A DNA stretch of 64,000 nt from the NCBI RefSeq assembly GCF_040783535.2, contig NZ_JBFONW020000005.1, positions 124,001 to 188,000 of the forward strand, read 5' to 3'. This stretch comes from Aestuariibius insulae (GTDB lineage: Bacteria; Pseudomonadota; Alphaproteobacteria; Rhodobacterales; Rhodobacteraceae). The notes beneath the pieces are model-generated. The model saw only the letters and a program-made list of their open reading frames with translations. It did no database searches and was not told the DNA's origin. Made by a program: the position numbers and the translations under genes. This document shows positions 8,388 through 16,891 of this stretch, piece by piece (positions within the stretch are counted from its first letter, which is position 1; every line of letters begins with the position of its first letter).

Positions 8388-9262
8388 CCTTTAAGTCCTG
8401 CCATGACAACGCCCCGAATGATGAAGCGTTGGAAAATCAGAAAAACGATCAGCGTCGGGATGGTCGAAATCGCCGCCCCCGTCATGATCAGCTCCCAGGC
8501 CACATCGGCCTCATCCCCGAACCCGGACAGGCCCACGGGCAACGTGTACATCTCGACCGAATTGGTCACGATCAGCGGCCACAGGAACGCGGTCCAGTTG
8601 CCGAGAAACACAAAGATCGCAAGCGCCGCGAGCGCGGGCCGCACGAGCGGCATCGCCACGCTCCACCAGATCTGGAACTCGTTGAGACCGTCGATCCGCG
8701 CCGCCTCCAGGAAATCGTCCGGCACGCTTTCGAAGAACTGCTTCATCAGGAAGACGCCGAAGGCCGTCATCATCCCCGGGAACATGATCCCCCAATAGCT
8801 GTCCAGCCAGCCGAAGCTCTGGCTCATCAGATACCACGGGATCACCAGCATCTCGGTTGGGATCATCAATGTCGAGAGGATCGCGATGAAGACCAGCGTG
8901 CGCCCCGGAAATCGGAACTTGCAAAGCGTGTAGCCCACCAGGCTGTCGAAAAAGAGGTTCGAGACGGTCGTCAGCGTCGCGATGATGATCGAGTTGATGA
9001 ACCAGCCATAGAACCGCCCGTCCTCAAGGACATAGGTGTAATTCTCGAGCGTCGGCTCGTCCGGGATGAGGTTGATGTTGTAGACCTCATGCGGCCATTT
9101 CAGCGAGGTCGAGATCATGTAGGCGATCGGCATCACCATCGCGATCCCGCCCGCAAAAAGCAGCAGCCAGCGGATCACCTGCCCCATATTGCGCGGGCGG
9201 CGCGCGGCCCGGGCCTCCAGCAGGGTGCCGCTCGAGGCGCGGATGGTGTCCGTGGCCGTCAC
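8384..9262 (-). CDS. Carbohydrate ABC transporter permease (MalG-like)
   Basis: 292 aa inner-membrane permease with about six transmembrane segments; the first is LLLFAGGIAMVMPIAYMIST. The EAA loop that contacts the ATPase is visible as EAARIDGLNEFQIWWSVAMP about 100 residues from the C-terminus. A 4-nt overlap with the VOC gene and a 1-nt gap to the second permease place it firmly in the operon. The family transports mono- or oligosaccharides or polyols. Confidence 0.92.
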   Translation of the reverse strand: MTATDTIRASSGTLLEARAARRPRNMGQVIRWLLLFAGGIAMVMPIAYMISTSLKWPHEVYNINLIPDEPTLENYTYVLEDGRFYGWFINSIIIATLTTVSNLFFDSLVGYTLCKFRFPGRTLVFIAILSTLMIPTEMLVIPWYLMSQSFGWLDSYWGIMFPGMMTAFGVFLMKQFFESVPDDFLEAARIDGLNEFQIWWSVAMPLVRPALAALAIFVFLGNWTAFLWPLIVTNSVEMYTLPVGLSGFGDEADVAWELIMTGAAISTIPTLIVFLIFQRFIIRGVVMAGLKG

Positions 9263-9263
9263 C

Positions 9264-10157
9264 TCAATTGCTCCTCAACAAGCGCAGCTGGATCAGACTG
9301 ACGATCAGCAGGATCACGAAGAGCACCACCGTCTGCGCCGCCGCATAGCCCATGTCGTAATTGGTGAACGCCGTCTCGTAGATCATCAGAACCAGCGGCT
9401 TGGTCGCATTAAGCGGCCCGCCCGGATTGTTGGTCGTCATGTTGAAGACGTGATCGAAGATCCGCAGGAACCCGATGGAGGAAAAGACGACGATGAAGAC
9501 GATTGTCGGCCTCAGCAGCGGGATGGTGATCTGGGTCAGCACCGTCCACCAGCCGACCCCGTCGATCTTGGCCGCCTCGTAATACGAGGTCGGGATCGCC
9601 CTCAGACCTGCCATGAAGATGATGATCTGAAAGCCAAGCCCCGCCCAGACGGCAGGCGCCAGCACGGCGGGCAGCGCATTGGTGGTCGAGTTCAGAAACT
9701 CCACCTGCGCGATCCCCATCGAGGCGAGCATGTTATTGAATAGGCCAATCGGCACGCCCTGATAGAACCACCGCCAGACCCAGGCCATCGCCACGGCGCT
9801 GGTCATGAAGGGCAGAAAGTACAGCATCCGCAGAAACCCATGGGCAAAGCGCAGCTTGTCGAGGTGGTAGGCGATCACAAAGGCCAGAACGAGGCTGACC
9901 GGCGTTCCGATCAGCAGATAGAGAAACGTGTTCTTAAAGACCTTCCAGAAGACCGGATCGGCGACCAGTTTGCGGTAATTTTCAAGCCCCGACCAACTGC
10001 GGCTGCCCAGAAGGTTCCAGTCCTGAAACGAAATCAGGATCGCGGTGCCCGTCGGATAGAACCGGATGACCACGTAGAAGATCACCGGCACCGCCAGAAA
10101 CGCCCAGGCCCAGACGATCTGCTTTTGCCGGATGGTCAGGGCGCGATACCCGGTCAT
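9264..10157 (-). CDS. Carbohydrate ABC transporter permease (MalF/UgpA-like)
   Basis: 297 aa from the ATG at 10157. A longer reading from 10214 would begin inside a repeat element and is rejected. About six membrane segments are visible, starting with IVWAWAFLAVPVIFYVVI. The EAA motif is EAAKIDGVGWWTVLTQITIP. It pairs with the downstream MalG-like permease to form the membrane channel. Confidence 0.91.
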   Translation of the reverse strand: MTGYRALTIRQKQIVWAWAFLAVPVIFYVVIRFYPTGTAILISFQDWNLLGSRSWSGLENYRKLVADPVFWKVFKNTFLYLLIGTPVSLVLAFVIAYHLDKLRFAHGFLRMLYFLPFMTSAVAMAWVWRWFYQGVPIGLFNNMLASMGIAQVEFLNSTTNALPAVLAPAVWAGLGFQIIIFMAGLRAIPTSYYEAAKIDGVGWWTVLTQITIPLLRPTIVFIVVFSSIGFLRIFDHVFNMTTNNPGGPLNATKPLVLMIYETAFTNYDMGYAAAQTVVLFVILLIVSLIQLRLLRSN

Positions 10158-10187
10158 CGCAAAACGCCCGCCGGCCCGCGCAAAGGC

Positions 10188-10275
10188 GTCCCGGGCTTGA
10201 CCCGGGACTTCCACCGCAAGGGCCCCCGCCTCACCCGTGGGACCCGGATAAGAGGTCCGGGGTCAGGCCCGGGAC
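10188..10275. repeat. REP-like palindromic repeat between SBP and permease genes
   Basis: 10188-10208 is a palindrome with 8-bp arms GTCCCGGG/CCCGGGAC around CTTGA. It is followed by a second set of inverted GGACC/GGTCC and CCCGGGAC segments up to about 10275. The 18-mer CCGGGCTTGACCCGGGAC recurs at 47354-47371, and a related stem (CCCCGGA tcaag TCCGGGG) is at 48111-48129. Position between the binding-protein gene and the permeases suggests an mRNA stabilising hairpin that lets the binding protein be made in excess (inference). Confidence 0.7.
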
Positions 10276-10298
10276 AGCTCGGGACAGGGCGGCTGGCC

Positions 10299-11561
10299 TC
10301 ATTGCGCGTAATACTCGTCCAGGATCGCCTGTTCCTCCTCAGCGGCGACCGCAAGGCTCTCCTCGAGCGGTTGACCCTCCAGATCGGTCCGCGCCAGCAT
10401 GTCCACCAGAACCTGCCGCTGCGCGCTTTCATTGGCGAATTTCGTCGTGCGCGCATATTCCAGACCGCGGATGAACGGACCGAACACCTCGTTATTGGCA
10501 TTCTCCTCGGTCATCCCGACGCTGGGCTTGGCGGGCAGCTCTCCGACGACATCGAGCCAGACCTGCATCGCCTCGTCCGAGGTGACGAATTCCATGAACT
10601 TGACCGCTGCGTCATAGCGCTCGCCCTCGGCCTTAGTCGTGATCGCGTTGACCCAGTAGGAGGAATAGTTGGCCTGCGTCCCATCGGGCCCGGCGGGCAG
10701 CTCGGCGACCCCCCAGTTCAGTCCCCGCTGATCGGCCAGCGATCCGATCCGGAACGAGCCGTCGATATGCATCGCCGCCCGGCCCGCCTTGAACGCTGCC
10801 TGCGGCTCGTCCATGAAGCTTGACGCGGTCACGCCATGCTCCTTCTCGAGACCCGCATAGAATTCCAGCGCCTTCAGGCCCGCCTCGTCGTTGTAATTCA
10901 CCGTCCGGTAATCGTCCTGATAGGGATCGCCGCCAAACTGGCGGATCAGCACTTCGCGAAACCAGTGGTGATCCTGCGCCGTCATGCCCGTCGTGATCCC
11001 GACTTGCGTGATATTGCCCGCATTGTCGGTCTTGGTCGTGGCCTTCGCGATCTCCACCAGCTCGTCCAGCGTGGCGGGCGGCGCTTCGATTCCGGCTTCC
11101 TCGAAGAGACGCTCGTTATAGAACAAAGCCAGTGACCGGACCGCCGTGGGCAGCGCGTAATACTGCCCCTCGACCTTCATCGCCTGCACCATCGGGAAGA
11201 AGTCCGCATCGATCGTCGCCGCCGGGAAGGTCTCCTCGGGCAGCGGCTGGATCAGATCGGCCTCGATGTAGTCGTTGAGCCATCCATAGAACAGCTGCAC
11301 CACATCCGGCCCTTCGCCCGCCGGGATCGCTGCTGCGACCTTGGTACGATAATCGGCATAGGGAAAATGCGTCATCGTCACGGTGATGTCCGGGTTCTCT
11401 GCCTCAAAGCTTTCGATCAGCTGCTCCATCGCCTCGACCCGCGCGTCGAAGAAATACTGCCAGTACTCGATCTCCACGGTCTGGGCCGACAGCCCGCCCC
11501 CGATCGATGCCAGCGCCGAAACCGCACCTGCCTGTGCAAGCCGTCTGATCGTCTGTCTCAT
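10299..11561 (-). CDS. Extracellular sugar-binding protein of ABC transporter (family 1)
   Basis: 420 aa, periplasmic. The N-terminus MRQTIRRLAQAGAVSALASI is a Sec signal peptide with likely cleavage after GLSA (about residue 26). The mature part shows IEYWQYFFDARVEAMEQLIESFEAENPDITV and GEGPDVVQLFYGWLNDYIEAD, typical of family-1 solute-binding proteins, and NAITTKAEGERYDAAVKFMEFVTSDEAMQVW in the C-terminal half. It is the first gene of the minus-strand operon, divergent from the ROK regulator. The ligand is probably a carbohydrate or a conjugated amino sugar. Confidence 0.92.
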   Translation of the reverse strand: MRQTIRRLAQAGAVSALASIGGGLSAQTVEIEYWQYFFDARVEAMEQLIESFEAENPDITVTMTHFPYADYRTKVAAAIPAGEGPDVVQLFYGWLNDYIEADLIQPLPEETFPAATIDADFFPMVQAMKVEGQYYALPTAVRSLALFYNERLFEEAGIEAPPATLDELVEIAKATTKTDNAGNITQVGITTGMTAQDHHWFREVLIRQFGGDPYQDDYRTVNYNDEAGLKALEFYAGLEKEHGVTASSFMDEPQAAFKAGRAAMHIDGSFRIGSLADQRGLNWGVAELPAGPDGTQANYSSYWVNAITTKAEGERYDAAVKFMEFVTSDEAMQVWLDVVGELPAKPSVGMTEENANNEVFGPFIRGLEYARTTKFANESAQRQVLVDMLARTDLEGQPLEESLAVAAEEEQAILDEYYAQ

Positions 11562-11689
11562 GAAATATCCCCCGGTCTGATGAAGCTACGTAACGTTCGC
11601 GTCCTGGACTGTGCGCTGATACGGCGCATCTTCTCAAACCCTAACGCGACTTCATTGAACCATCAACATGATTGAGTTATTAGGGCCAG
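11562..11689. promoter_or_regulatory. Divergent promoter region between SBP operon and ROK regulator
   Basis: 128 bp separate two divergent starts, so both promoters and any ROK operator must lie here. It is visibly richer in A/T than the flanking genes, especially 11640-11685. An imperfect dyad TCAACATGATTGA occurs at about 11665-11677 and is a possible operator. No promoter could be assigned with confidence. Confidence 0.4.
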
Positions 11690-12868
11690 ATGCAGACACC
11701 TCGCCGAATCCAAGGGTCGAATGCCGGCCGATCGCGCTCTCACAACAAGCGGCTTGTGTTGGGGCATATTCAGGCTAAAGGCGAGATGGGCCGCGCCGAG
11801 ATCGCGCGCGCCTCAGGCCTGACAACGCAAGCCGTCAGCAATATCATCGCCGATCTCGAAGGCGACGGGATGCTTGTGACCCGGGGTCACCGCTCTGAAG
11901 GGCGCGGGTTGCCGGCGTTGCAGTACGCCGTGAACCCGGTCGGAGGCTTCGCCCTTGGGATCGAGGTGCGGCCCGACGCGATCCTCTCCGCCCTGCTCGA
12001 TCTTGAAGGCGCCACCCGCCATACGGGCCGCGCGGCGTTGCCCGACACCCATCCGGCCACAGTCGCCGATCTCGTAAGGCAGCTTCGCGACGAGGCGTCA
12101 CGCGCCGTACCGGACAGCGAAGGCCGCATCCTCGGCGCGGGTATCGTGATGCCGGGCCCCTTCGGTCCGACCGGCCTTTCGGGCCTCTCCGGCACGACGA
12201 CAGACCTCAAGGGCTGGCGCAACATGAATGCCCGCGAGCTGTTCCAGGAGGCGCTGGATCTGCCCGTCGAGGTCGAGAATGACGCCAACGCCGCCGCTTT
12301 GGCCGAGCGGATCTCGGGCGCCGCGCGCGGCATGGAAAGTTACGCCTATCTCTATTTCGGCGCCGGTCTGGGCCTCGGCATCGTCAGCGGAGGCCAGCTG
12401 ATTTCAGGCGCCTTCGGCAATGCCGGAGAGATCGGTCATATCCCTGTCCCCTCCCCGGACGGCCCCGCCCCGCTCGAAACGCTGGCCAGCCGCGCCGCCC
12501 TCCGCACCCAGCTGGATATCGGCGCGGACGACCTGGACATCGCCGCGCTCGAAGCGCTCTTTGCCCGCTCCGATCCCGCTCTCACCGGCTGGATGGATCA
12601 GGCCGCGGGCGCCCTTGGCCATGCCGCGCTCCTGATCGAGAACATCCTCGATCCGCAGACGATCATCCTTGGCGGCGCCATGCCCGAGGCGCTGCTCGAC
12701 GGTCTGATCGCCCGTATCGCCCTGCCTGAGGCTTCCATCTCGAATCGCCCCGACAATCCGCATCCCCGCCTGATCCGGGGCACTTGCGGGAGGCTGACGG
12801 CCACGATGGGGGCCGCCGCGCTGATCCTGAACGTCGCCTTCACACCCCAGCTTGCCTCCGTCGCCTGA
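11690..12868 (+). CDS. ROK-family transcriptional regulator
   Basis: 392 aa. An N-terminal winged helix-turn-helix (NKRLVLGHIQAKGEMGRAEI, then SGLTTQAVSNIIADLEGDG) is followed by a ROK sugar-kinase-like domain. That domain shows GFALGIEVRPDAI, VENDANAAALAE and the sugar-contact motif GEIGHIPV. The zinc-binding CxCG motif usual after ExGH in kinase-active ROK proteins is absent: the sequence after GEIGHIPV runs PSPDGPAPLE without cysteines. This supports a repressor or sensor rather than a kinase. It is divergent from the ABC operon and 5 nt upstream of the PIG-L deacetylase, so it probably controls both. Confidence 0.9.
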   Translation: MQTPRRIQGSNAGRSRSHNKRLVLGHIQAKGEMGRAEIARASGLTTQAVSNIIADLEGDGMLVTRGHRSEGRGLPALQYAVNPVGGFALGIEVRPDAILSALLDLEGATRHTGRAALPDTHPATVADLVRQLRDEASRAVPDSEGRILGAGIVMPGPFGPTGLSGLSGTTTDLKGWRNMNARELFQEALDLPVEVENDANAAALAERISGAARGMESYAYLYFGAGLGLGIVSGGQLISGAFGNAGEIGHIPVPSPDGPAPLETLASRAALRTQLDIGADDLDIAALEALFARSDPALTGWMDQAAGALGHAALLIENILDPQTIILGGAMPEALLDGLIARIALPEASISNRPDNPHPRLIRGTCGRLTATMGAAALILNVAFTPQLASVA

Positions 12869-12873
12869 CGGCC

Positions 12874-15198
12874 ATGCCGCTGACCGATCAGACCCGCATC
12901 CTGAACGACCGCCTCTCCCCGCGTATCGTGCTGTTGTGGCGCGCGCTTCTGCGTCTGCGCAGAACGGTCTCCTTCATGAATTCCGGCGCCCATCCCGATG
13001 ACGAGACGACGGGAATGCTCGCCGCCCTAGGCTGGCGCGATGGAATCGATCTGTCCTTCGCCTGCGCCAATCGCGGCGAGGGCGGCCAGAACGATATCGG
13101 CACCGAACGCACCGCCGCGCTCGGCACCCTGCGCACCGCCGAGATGGAGCAGGCCTCCCGCATCCTTGGCATGCGCCTCTACTGGCTCAGCACCGCGCCG
13201 GACGATCCGATCTTCGACTTCGGCTTTTCAAAAAGCGGGGAGGAAACGTTGGCCCACTGGGGTCGCGAGCGCACGCTGGCGCGGCTCACCAATATCGTGC
13301 GAACCGAGCGTCCGGATATCCTCTGCCCGACCTTCCTCGATGTGCCGGGCCAGCACGGCCATCACCGTGCGATGACCGAAATGGCCCATGCCGTGTTCGA
13401 GCGGGCCGCCGATCCCGCCTATACCGGCTGCGATCTGGAGCCCTGGCAGATCGGCAAGCTCTACCTGCCCGCTTGGTCCGGCGCAGGCCAATCCTACGAC
13501 GACGACCTGCCGCCGCCGCCCGCGACACTCACCATCGAGGCGTCGGGCCGCGACCCCGTCACCGGCTGGCCCTATGCCCGGATCGCCCAACACTCCCGCG
13601 CGATGCACCTGACGCAAGGCATGGGCCGCTGGGTCCCGCCGGGGGAGGAGCGCGACTGGCCGCTCCATCTGGCCGCCAGCACCGTGAGCGGCCCGGACAA
13701 GGTCATCACCTCCGGCCTGCCTGCCACGCTTGCCGATCTGGACCTGCCCGACGCGCAGGCCCAGATCGACGCTGCCCTCGCCGCCTTCCCGGACAGCGCC
13801 GCCATCCTGCGCCACGCCACAGAGGCGCACCGCCTTCTCGGAAAAGCCTTTTCGGAAACCGCGCCCAACGACGCCCACCGCCTGACCCGCAAGCTCACGC
13901 AGCTGACCCATGTGATCCGCCTCGCCTCCGGCGTCGAGGCACAGGCCCGCACCGATGAGGACCACCTCTCCCCCGGGGAGCAGACCGCCCTGACGCTCCG
14001 CCACCATGCAGGAGAGGCGGAGACCGTCACGCTCACCCCCTCCCTGCTAAGCGGATGGTCCCACGAGGACCGCGCCCTTACCATCTCTTCGGACGCCGCG
14101 CCCTCCGATCCCTACCCCGACAGCTACGACCCGGAGCGTCCGCCCGCTCCGAACCTACGCATCCGCGTCACCGCCCACGGCCACACCACGCAAAGCCAGA
14201 TCCCGTTCGAGCGGACCCCGCTGATCCTGCCCGCCCGCTCCGCACAGCTGGCGACCGAGGCCGATATCCTCAACCTGCAGACCTCGCGCCGCAGCACCGA
14301 TATCGCGATCTCGGACAAACGCCCGGCTGCCGCCAAGGTCGCGCTCGACGCCCCTGACGGCTGGCAAGTCGCGCAAACCCAAACCGGCGTCACTCTCACC
14401 GCGCCGAACACGCCGCAGCATGGCCTCTACACCGCCACCCTCACGCTGGATGGCCAGCCCGCCTCGACCGTTCGGACCATCGCCTATGATCACATCGCGC
14501 CCCGCCTGCTGAGCGCGCCCGCGACGATCCGGATCTGCGTGCTGGACGCCACACTCCCCAAGACCCGCATTGGCTATATCGGCGGCGGGGCGGACAAGGT
14601 GAGCCACTGGCTCTCCCGGATGGCCGCGAACGTCACCGACCTGACCGATGCCGACCTCGGCAGCGACGCGGCACTCGCGGAATACGACACGCTCGTCATC
14701 GGCATCTTCGCCCTACGCGCCCGCGCGGGCCTGACTGCGCAGATGCCGCGCCTGCATCGCTGGACCGAAACCGGCGGCACGCTCCTGACCCTTTATCACC
14801 GGCCATGGGACAACTGGGACCCGCAAAGCATCCCGCCCAAGCCCCTCGAAATCGGCCAGCCCTCCCTGCGCTGGCGCGTCACCGACGCCGAGGCCGAGGT
14901 CACGCATCTCGTCCCGGACCATCCACTCCTGACCACGCCCAACCGCATCGGCCCGGACGACTGGAGCGGCTGGCACAAGGAGCGCGGCCTCTACTTTGCG
15001 AAAAGCTGGGATGCCGCCTACACCCCGCTCCTCTCCATGGCCGACCCGAATGAGCCGCCCCAGACCGGCGCGCTCCTGACGGCCGAAATAGGCGCGGGCC
15101 GCTACACCCACACCTCGCTCATCCTCCACCACCAGATGGAGCAGCTGGTGCCCGGGGCGTTCCGCCTGATGGCGAACCTTCTGGCGACACGAACCTGA
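12874..15198 (+). CDS. PIG-L/LmbE-family deacetylase with long C-terminal extension
   Basis: 774 aa from the ATG at 12874, 5 nt after the ROK stop. The zinc motif AHPDDE is at about residues 39-44, and DVPGQHGHHRAMTEMAH supplies the third His ligand. This is the signature of enzymes that remove N-acetyl groups from GlcNAc-type conjugates. The usual domain ends near residue 260. The remaining about 500 residues include a beta-rich part (ADILNLQTSRRSTDIAISDK..., about 450-560) and a late segment resembling a ThuA/glutamine-amidotransferase-like fold (EYDTLVIGIFALRARAGLTA, about 590-680). No signal peptide is seen, so it is probably cytoplasmic. Context suggests it deacetylates the imported substrate. 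The gene end overlaps the convergent secreted-protein gene by 80 nt. Confidence 0.85.
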   Translation: MPLTDQTRILNDRLSPRIVLLWRALLRLRRTVSFMNSGAHPDDETTGMLAALGWRDGIDLSFACANRGEGGQNDIGTERTAALGTLRTAEMEQASRILGMRLYWLSTAPDDPIFDFGFSKSGEETLAHWGRERTLARLTNIVRTERPDILCPTFLDVPGQHGHHRAMTEMAHAVFERAADPAYTGCDLEPWQIGKLYLPAWSGAGQSYDDDLPPPPATLTIEASGRDPVTGWPYARIAQHSRAMHLTQGMGRWVPPGEERDWPLHLAASTVSGPDKVITSGLPATLADLDLPDAQAQIDAALAAFPDSAAILRHATEAHRLLGKAFSETAPNDAHRLTRKLTQLTHVIRLASGVEAQARTDEDHLSPGEQTALTLRHHAGEAETVTLTPSLLSGWSHEDRALTISSDAAPSDPYPDSYDPERPPAPNLRIRVTAHGHTTQSQIPFERTPLILPARSAQLATEADILNLQTSRRSTDIAISDKRPAAAKVALDAPDGWQVAQTQTGVTLTAPNTPQHGLYTATLTLDGQPASTVRTIAYDHIAPRLLSAPATIRICVLDATLPKTRIGYIGGGADKVSHWLSRMAANVTDLTDADLGSDAALAEYDTLVIGIFALRARAGLTAQMPRLHRWTETGGTLLTLYHRPWDNWDPQSIPPKPLEIGQPSLRWRVTDAEAEVTHLVPDHPLLTTPNRIGPDDWSGWHKERGLYFAKSWDAAYTPLLSMADPNEPPQTGALLTAEIGAGRYTHTSLILHHQMEQLVPGAFRLMANLLATRT

Positions 15199-15919
15199 TC
15201 CGAGCGTCCTCGGCCGGGGCTGGCGGATCAGGAAATTCAAGCGTCAGAACCATGGGCAGGTTCATCACCACTTCGACCGGTTGCCGTATCCCCAGAGAGG
15301 GGCGGACCACACCTTTCAGCTCGATACTCACCTGAACCTGCACCTCGGATGGCGGACCGATCGCAACTTGGCCAAAGACAATGTCCTGGGACGTCTCCTC
15401 GTTGACCTCTTGAAAGAAGACAGGATTTGCGCGCGTATAAATCCTGGAATACCGCGTCGACAGGTAACCGCGCCCAACCTGCGCGAAAACATCGGATCGA
15501 ATATCGACAAACCGCGTCCGGAACGGCGCGACACATAATATTCCCTCAAAGCTGAACATATACTGCTCCAACTCCAAATTCGCGACACGAGCCGCGACAC
15601 GAGCCGGACTGACAGAAGAATCCGTGTCAGGCACATCAACCGGATCGATCGGAACGGCTCTTATATCTCCTCCTGACCGCTGGGTGATGTAGCTGTGCCC
15701 ACGCGCAAGCTGCGTGGCCCTTATCGGCCCGCCATCTACCGCAGGCCGGATCTCTCTTTCAGGCACCACGATCCGAAATGGCGTCTCCGAAACCGGGTCA
15801 CACCCGGTAATCGACGGATCGGGCGCGATCTGCGCCACCAGGTCCAAGTACGAAGGCGTACCCGATTGCTGCGCCGCTGCCGGAGCTGACACCATCAAAA
15901 ATATTGCAATCCATCGCAT
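15119..15919 (-). CDS. Secreted protein of unknown function (paralogue A)
   Basis: 266 aa from the ATG at 15919, preceded by GGGAG at good spacing; a longer reading from 16048 is not supported. MRWIAIFLMVSAPAAAQ is a Sec signal peptide. I do not recognise the family. It is clearly paralogous to the gene at 16220-16891. Shared features are CDPVSETPFRIVVPEREIRPAVDGG versus CAYAMETAYRIRLPEQRVDPAVDGG, and EYMFSFEGILCVAPFRTRFV versus EYTLSMEGLICVAPFETRFI. Two conserved Cys suggest a disulfide. The last about 27 residues are low-complexity Gly/Pro/Ser and are encoded antisense to the end of the PIG-L gene, as if an original stop was lost. Confidence 0.78.
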   Translation of the reverse strand: MRWIAIFLMVSAPAAAQQSGTPSYLDLVAQIAPDPSITGCDPVSETPFRIVVPEREIRPAVDGGPIRATQLARGHSYITQRSGGDIRAVPIDPVDVPDTDSSVSPARVAARVANLELEQYMFSFEGILCVAPFRTRFVDIRSDVFAQVGRGYLSTRYSRIYTRANPVFFQEVNEETSQDIVFGQVAIGPPSEVQVQVSIELKGVVRPSLGIRQPVEVVMNLPMVLTLEFPDPPAPAEDARIRFVSPEGSPSGGTPRAPAAPSGGGG

Positions 15920-16122
15920 ATCAAAACTCCCTTTTAAAAAAAATCCTTGAGAGATAGAAAAAAGATAGGCACGCGCTATTGCCAACACCAGTCGGGCCGG
16001 ATCGGGCGATCCCGCCCCGGACGCATCATATGGCACAATTCCAGCCATTGAACTCCGACCCTATCTCCTCATTAAAAGTCGGCTCGGCCTGATGTGGGAA
16101 CCGCGACGGGTCCAAAAGGGGT

Positions 16123-16198
16123 AAGAATTTTCTAGAAAATTCTTGATCTCAGATCTTTCTAGAAAGATCTGCTCTTCAAAATCTTCTAGAAGATTTTG
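16123..16198. repeat. Array of three perfect 22-bp palindromes with 27-bp period
   Basis: Three perfect palindromes of 22 bp lie at 16123-16144 (half AAGAATTTTCT), 16150-16171 (half CAGATCTTTCT) and 16177-16198 (half CAAAATCTTCT). All are centred on CTAG and separated by exactly 5 nt. They share the TTCT/AGAA core but have different arms. They lie 21 bp downstream of the stop of the gene at 16220-16891, so in its mRNA they would form three consecutive hairpins. They could be a terminator or processing element, or multiple binding sites for a dimer. Confidence 0.9.
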
Positions 16199-16219
16199 CC
16201 TCTCGCCCGCCGGGTGCGC

Positions 16220-16891
16220 CTAGTCCGGCAGATGGTCAACCTGCGACAGGTTTAACTGAAGCGGTAGGGAAAATTGAACCGGCACCGGCGGCTCGGCCCC
16301 GAGAATGGGTCGCACGCTGCCATGCAGATCAAAGGTCAGCTTCACGCCGGTATCGGCGGGCGGCTCCTCGGGCAGCGTCACAGCCGTCTGAGACCATCCA
16401 TCGAGTCCCGCGCGCTGATTCATCGTGAAAACGTCGGCGGTCAGCTCAGACCGCCCAATCGTCGCCGTCATCGAGATCCCAAGCTCGATGAAGCGGGTCT
16501 CGAAGGGCGCCACGCAAATCAGACCCTCCATAGAAAGTGTATACTCGTCCAGAACGGTCTCCGTGATCTGCTGGGCCGTCAGCGAGGTGTTCAACTGGCC
16601 CTCGGCAATCTCGTCCTCGCGTGCGAACGGAACCGCTCTCATCTCCGCGCCCGACCGGACAATGACATATTTGGTGTCACGCGGGATCTTGACGTCGAGG
16701 CGCGATGCCCCGCCGTCGACAGCTGGATCGACCCTCTGCTCCGGAAGCCGGATCCGGTAGGCGGTCTCCATCGCATAGGCGCAGAGAACAGTCTCCTCCG
16801 CAGGGGCCACCAACGCTGTGAGAGACAGCCGATCTGCCTGCTGTCCCACCACCGGTGTCGCTCCGACCATCAATGCCAACGCTATCCGCAT
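16220..16891 (-). CDS. Secreted protein of unknown function (paralogue B)
   Basis: 223 aa; a strong ribosome-binding site AAGAGGAG precedes the ATG. The N-terminus MRIALALMVGATPVVGQQ is a Sec signal peptide. It is paralogous to the neighbour at 15119-15919 over most of its length (PAVDGGASRLDVKIPRDTKY, EMRAVPFAREDE, EGLICVAPFETRF). The two genes also share a T-run leader just before the ribosome-binding site. No catalytic motif is evident and no known family is recognised; conserved Cys residues fit an oxidised periplasmic or extracellular protein. The downstream palindrome array separates it from paralogue A. Confidence 0.78.
   Translation of the reverse strand: MRIALALMVGATPVVGQQADRLSLTALVAPAEETVLCAYAMETAYRIRLPEQRVDPAVDGGASRLDVKIPRDTKYVIVRSGAEMRAVPFAREDEIAEGQLNTSLTAQQITETVLDEYTLSMEGLICVAPFETRFIELGISMTATIGRSELTADVFTMNQRAGLDGWSQTAVTLPEEPPADTGVKLTFDLHGSVRPILGAEPPVPVQFSLPLQLNLSQVDHLPD

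Noticed and set aside
11640..11689. Imperfect dyad as ROK operator
   Set aside because: Symmetry covers only a few bases; kept as a hint within the promoter entry, not as a separate site.
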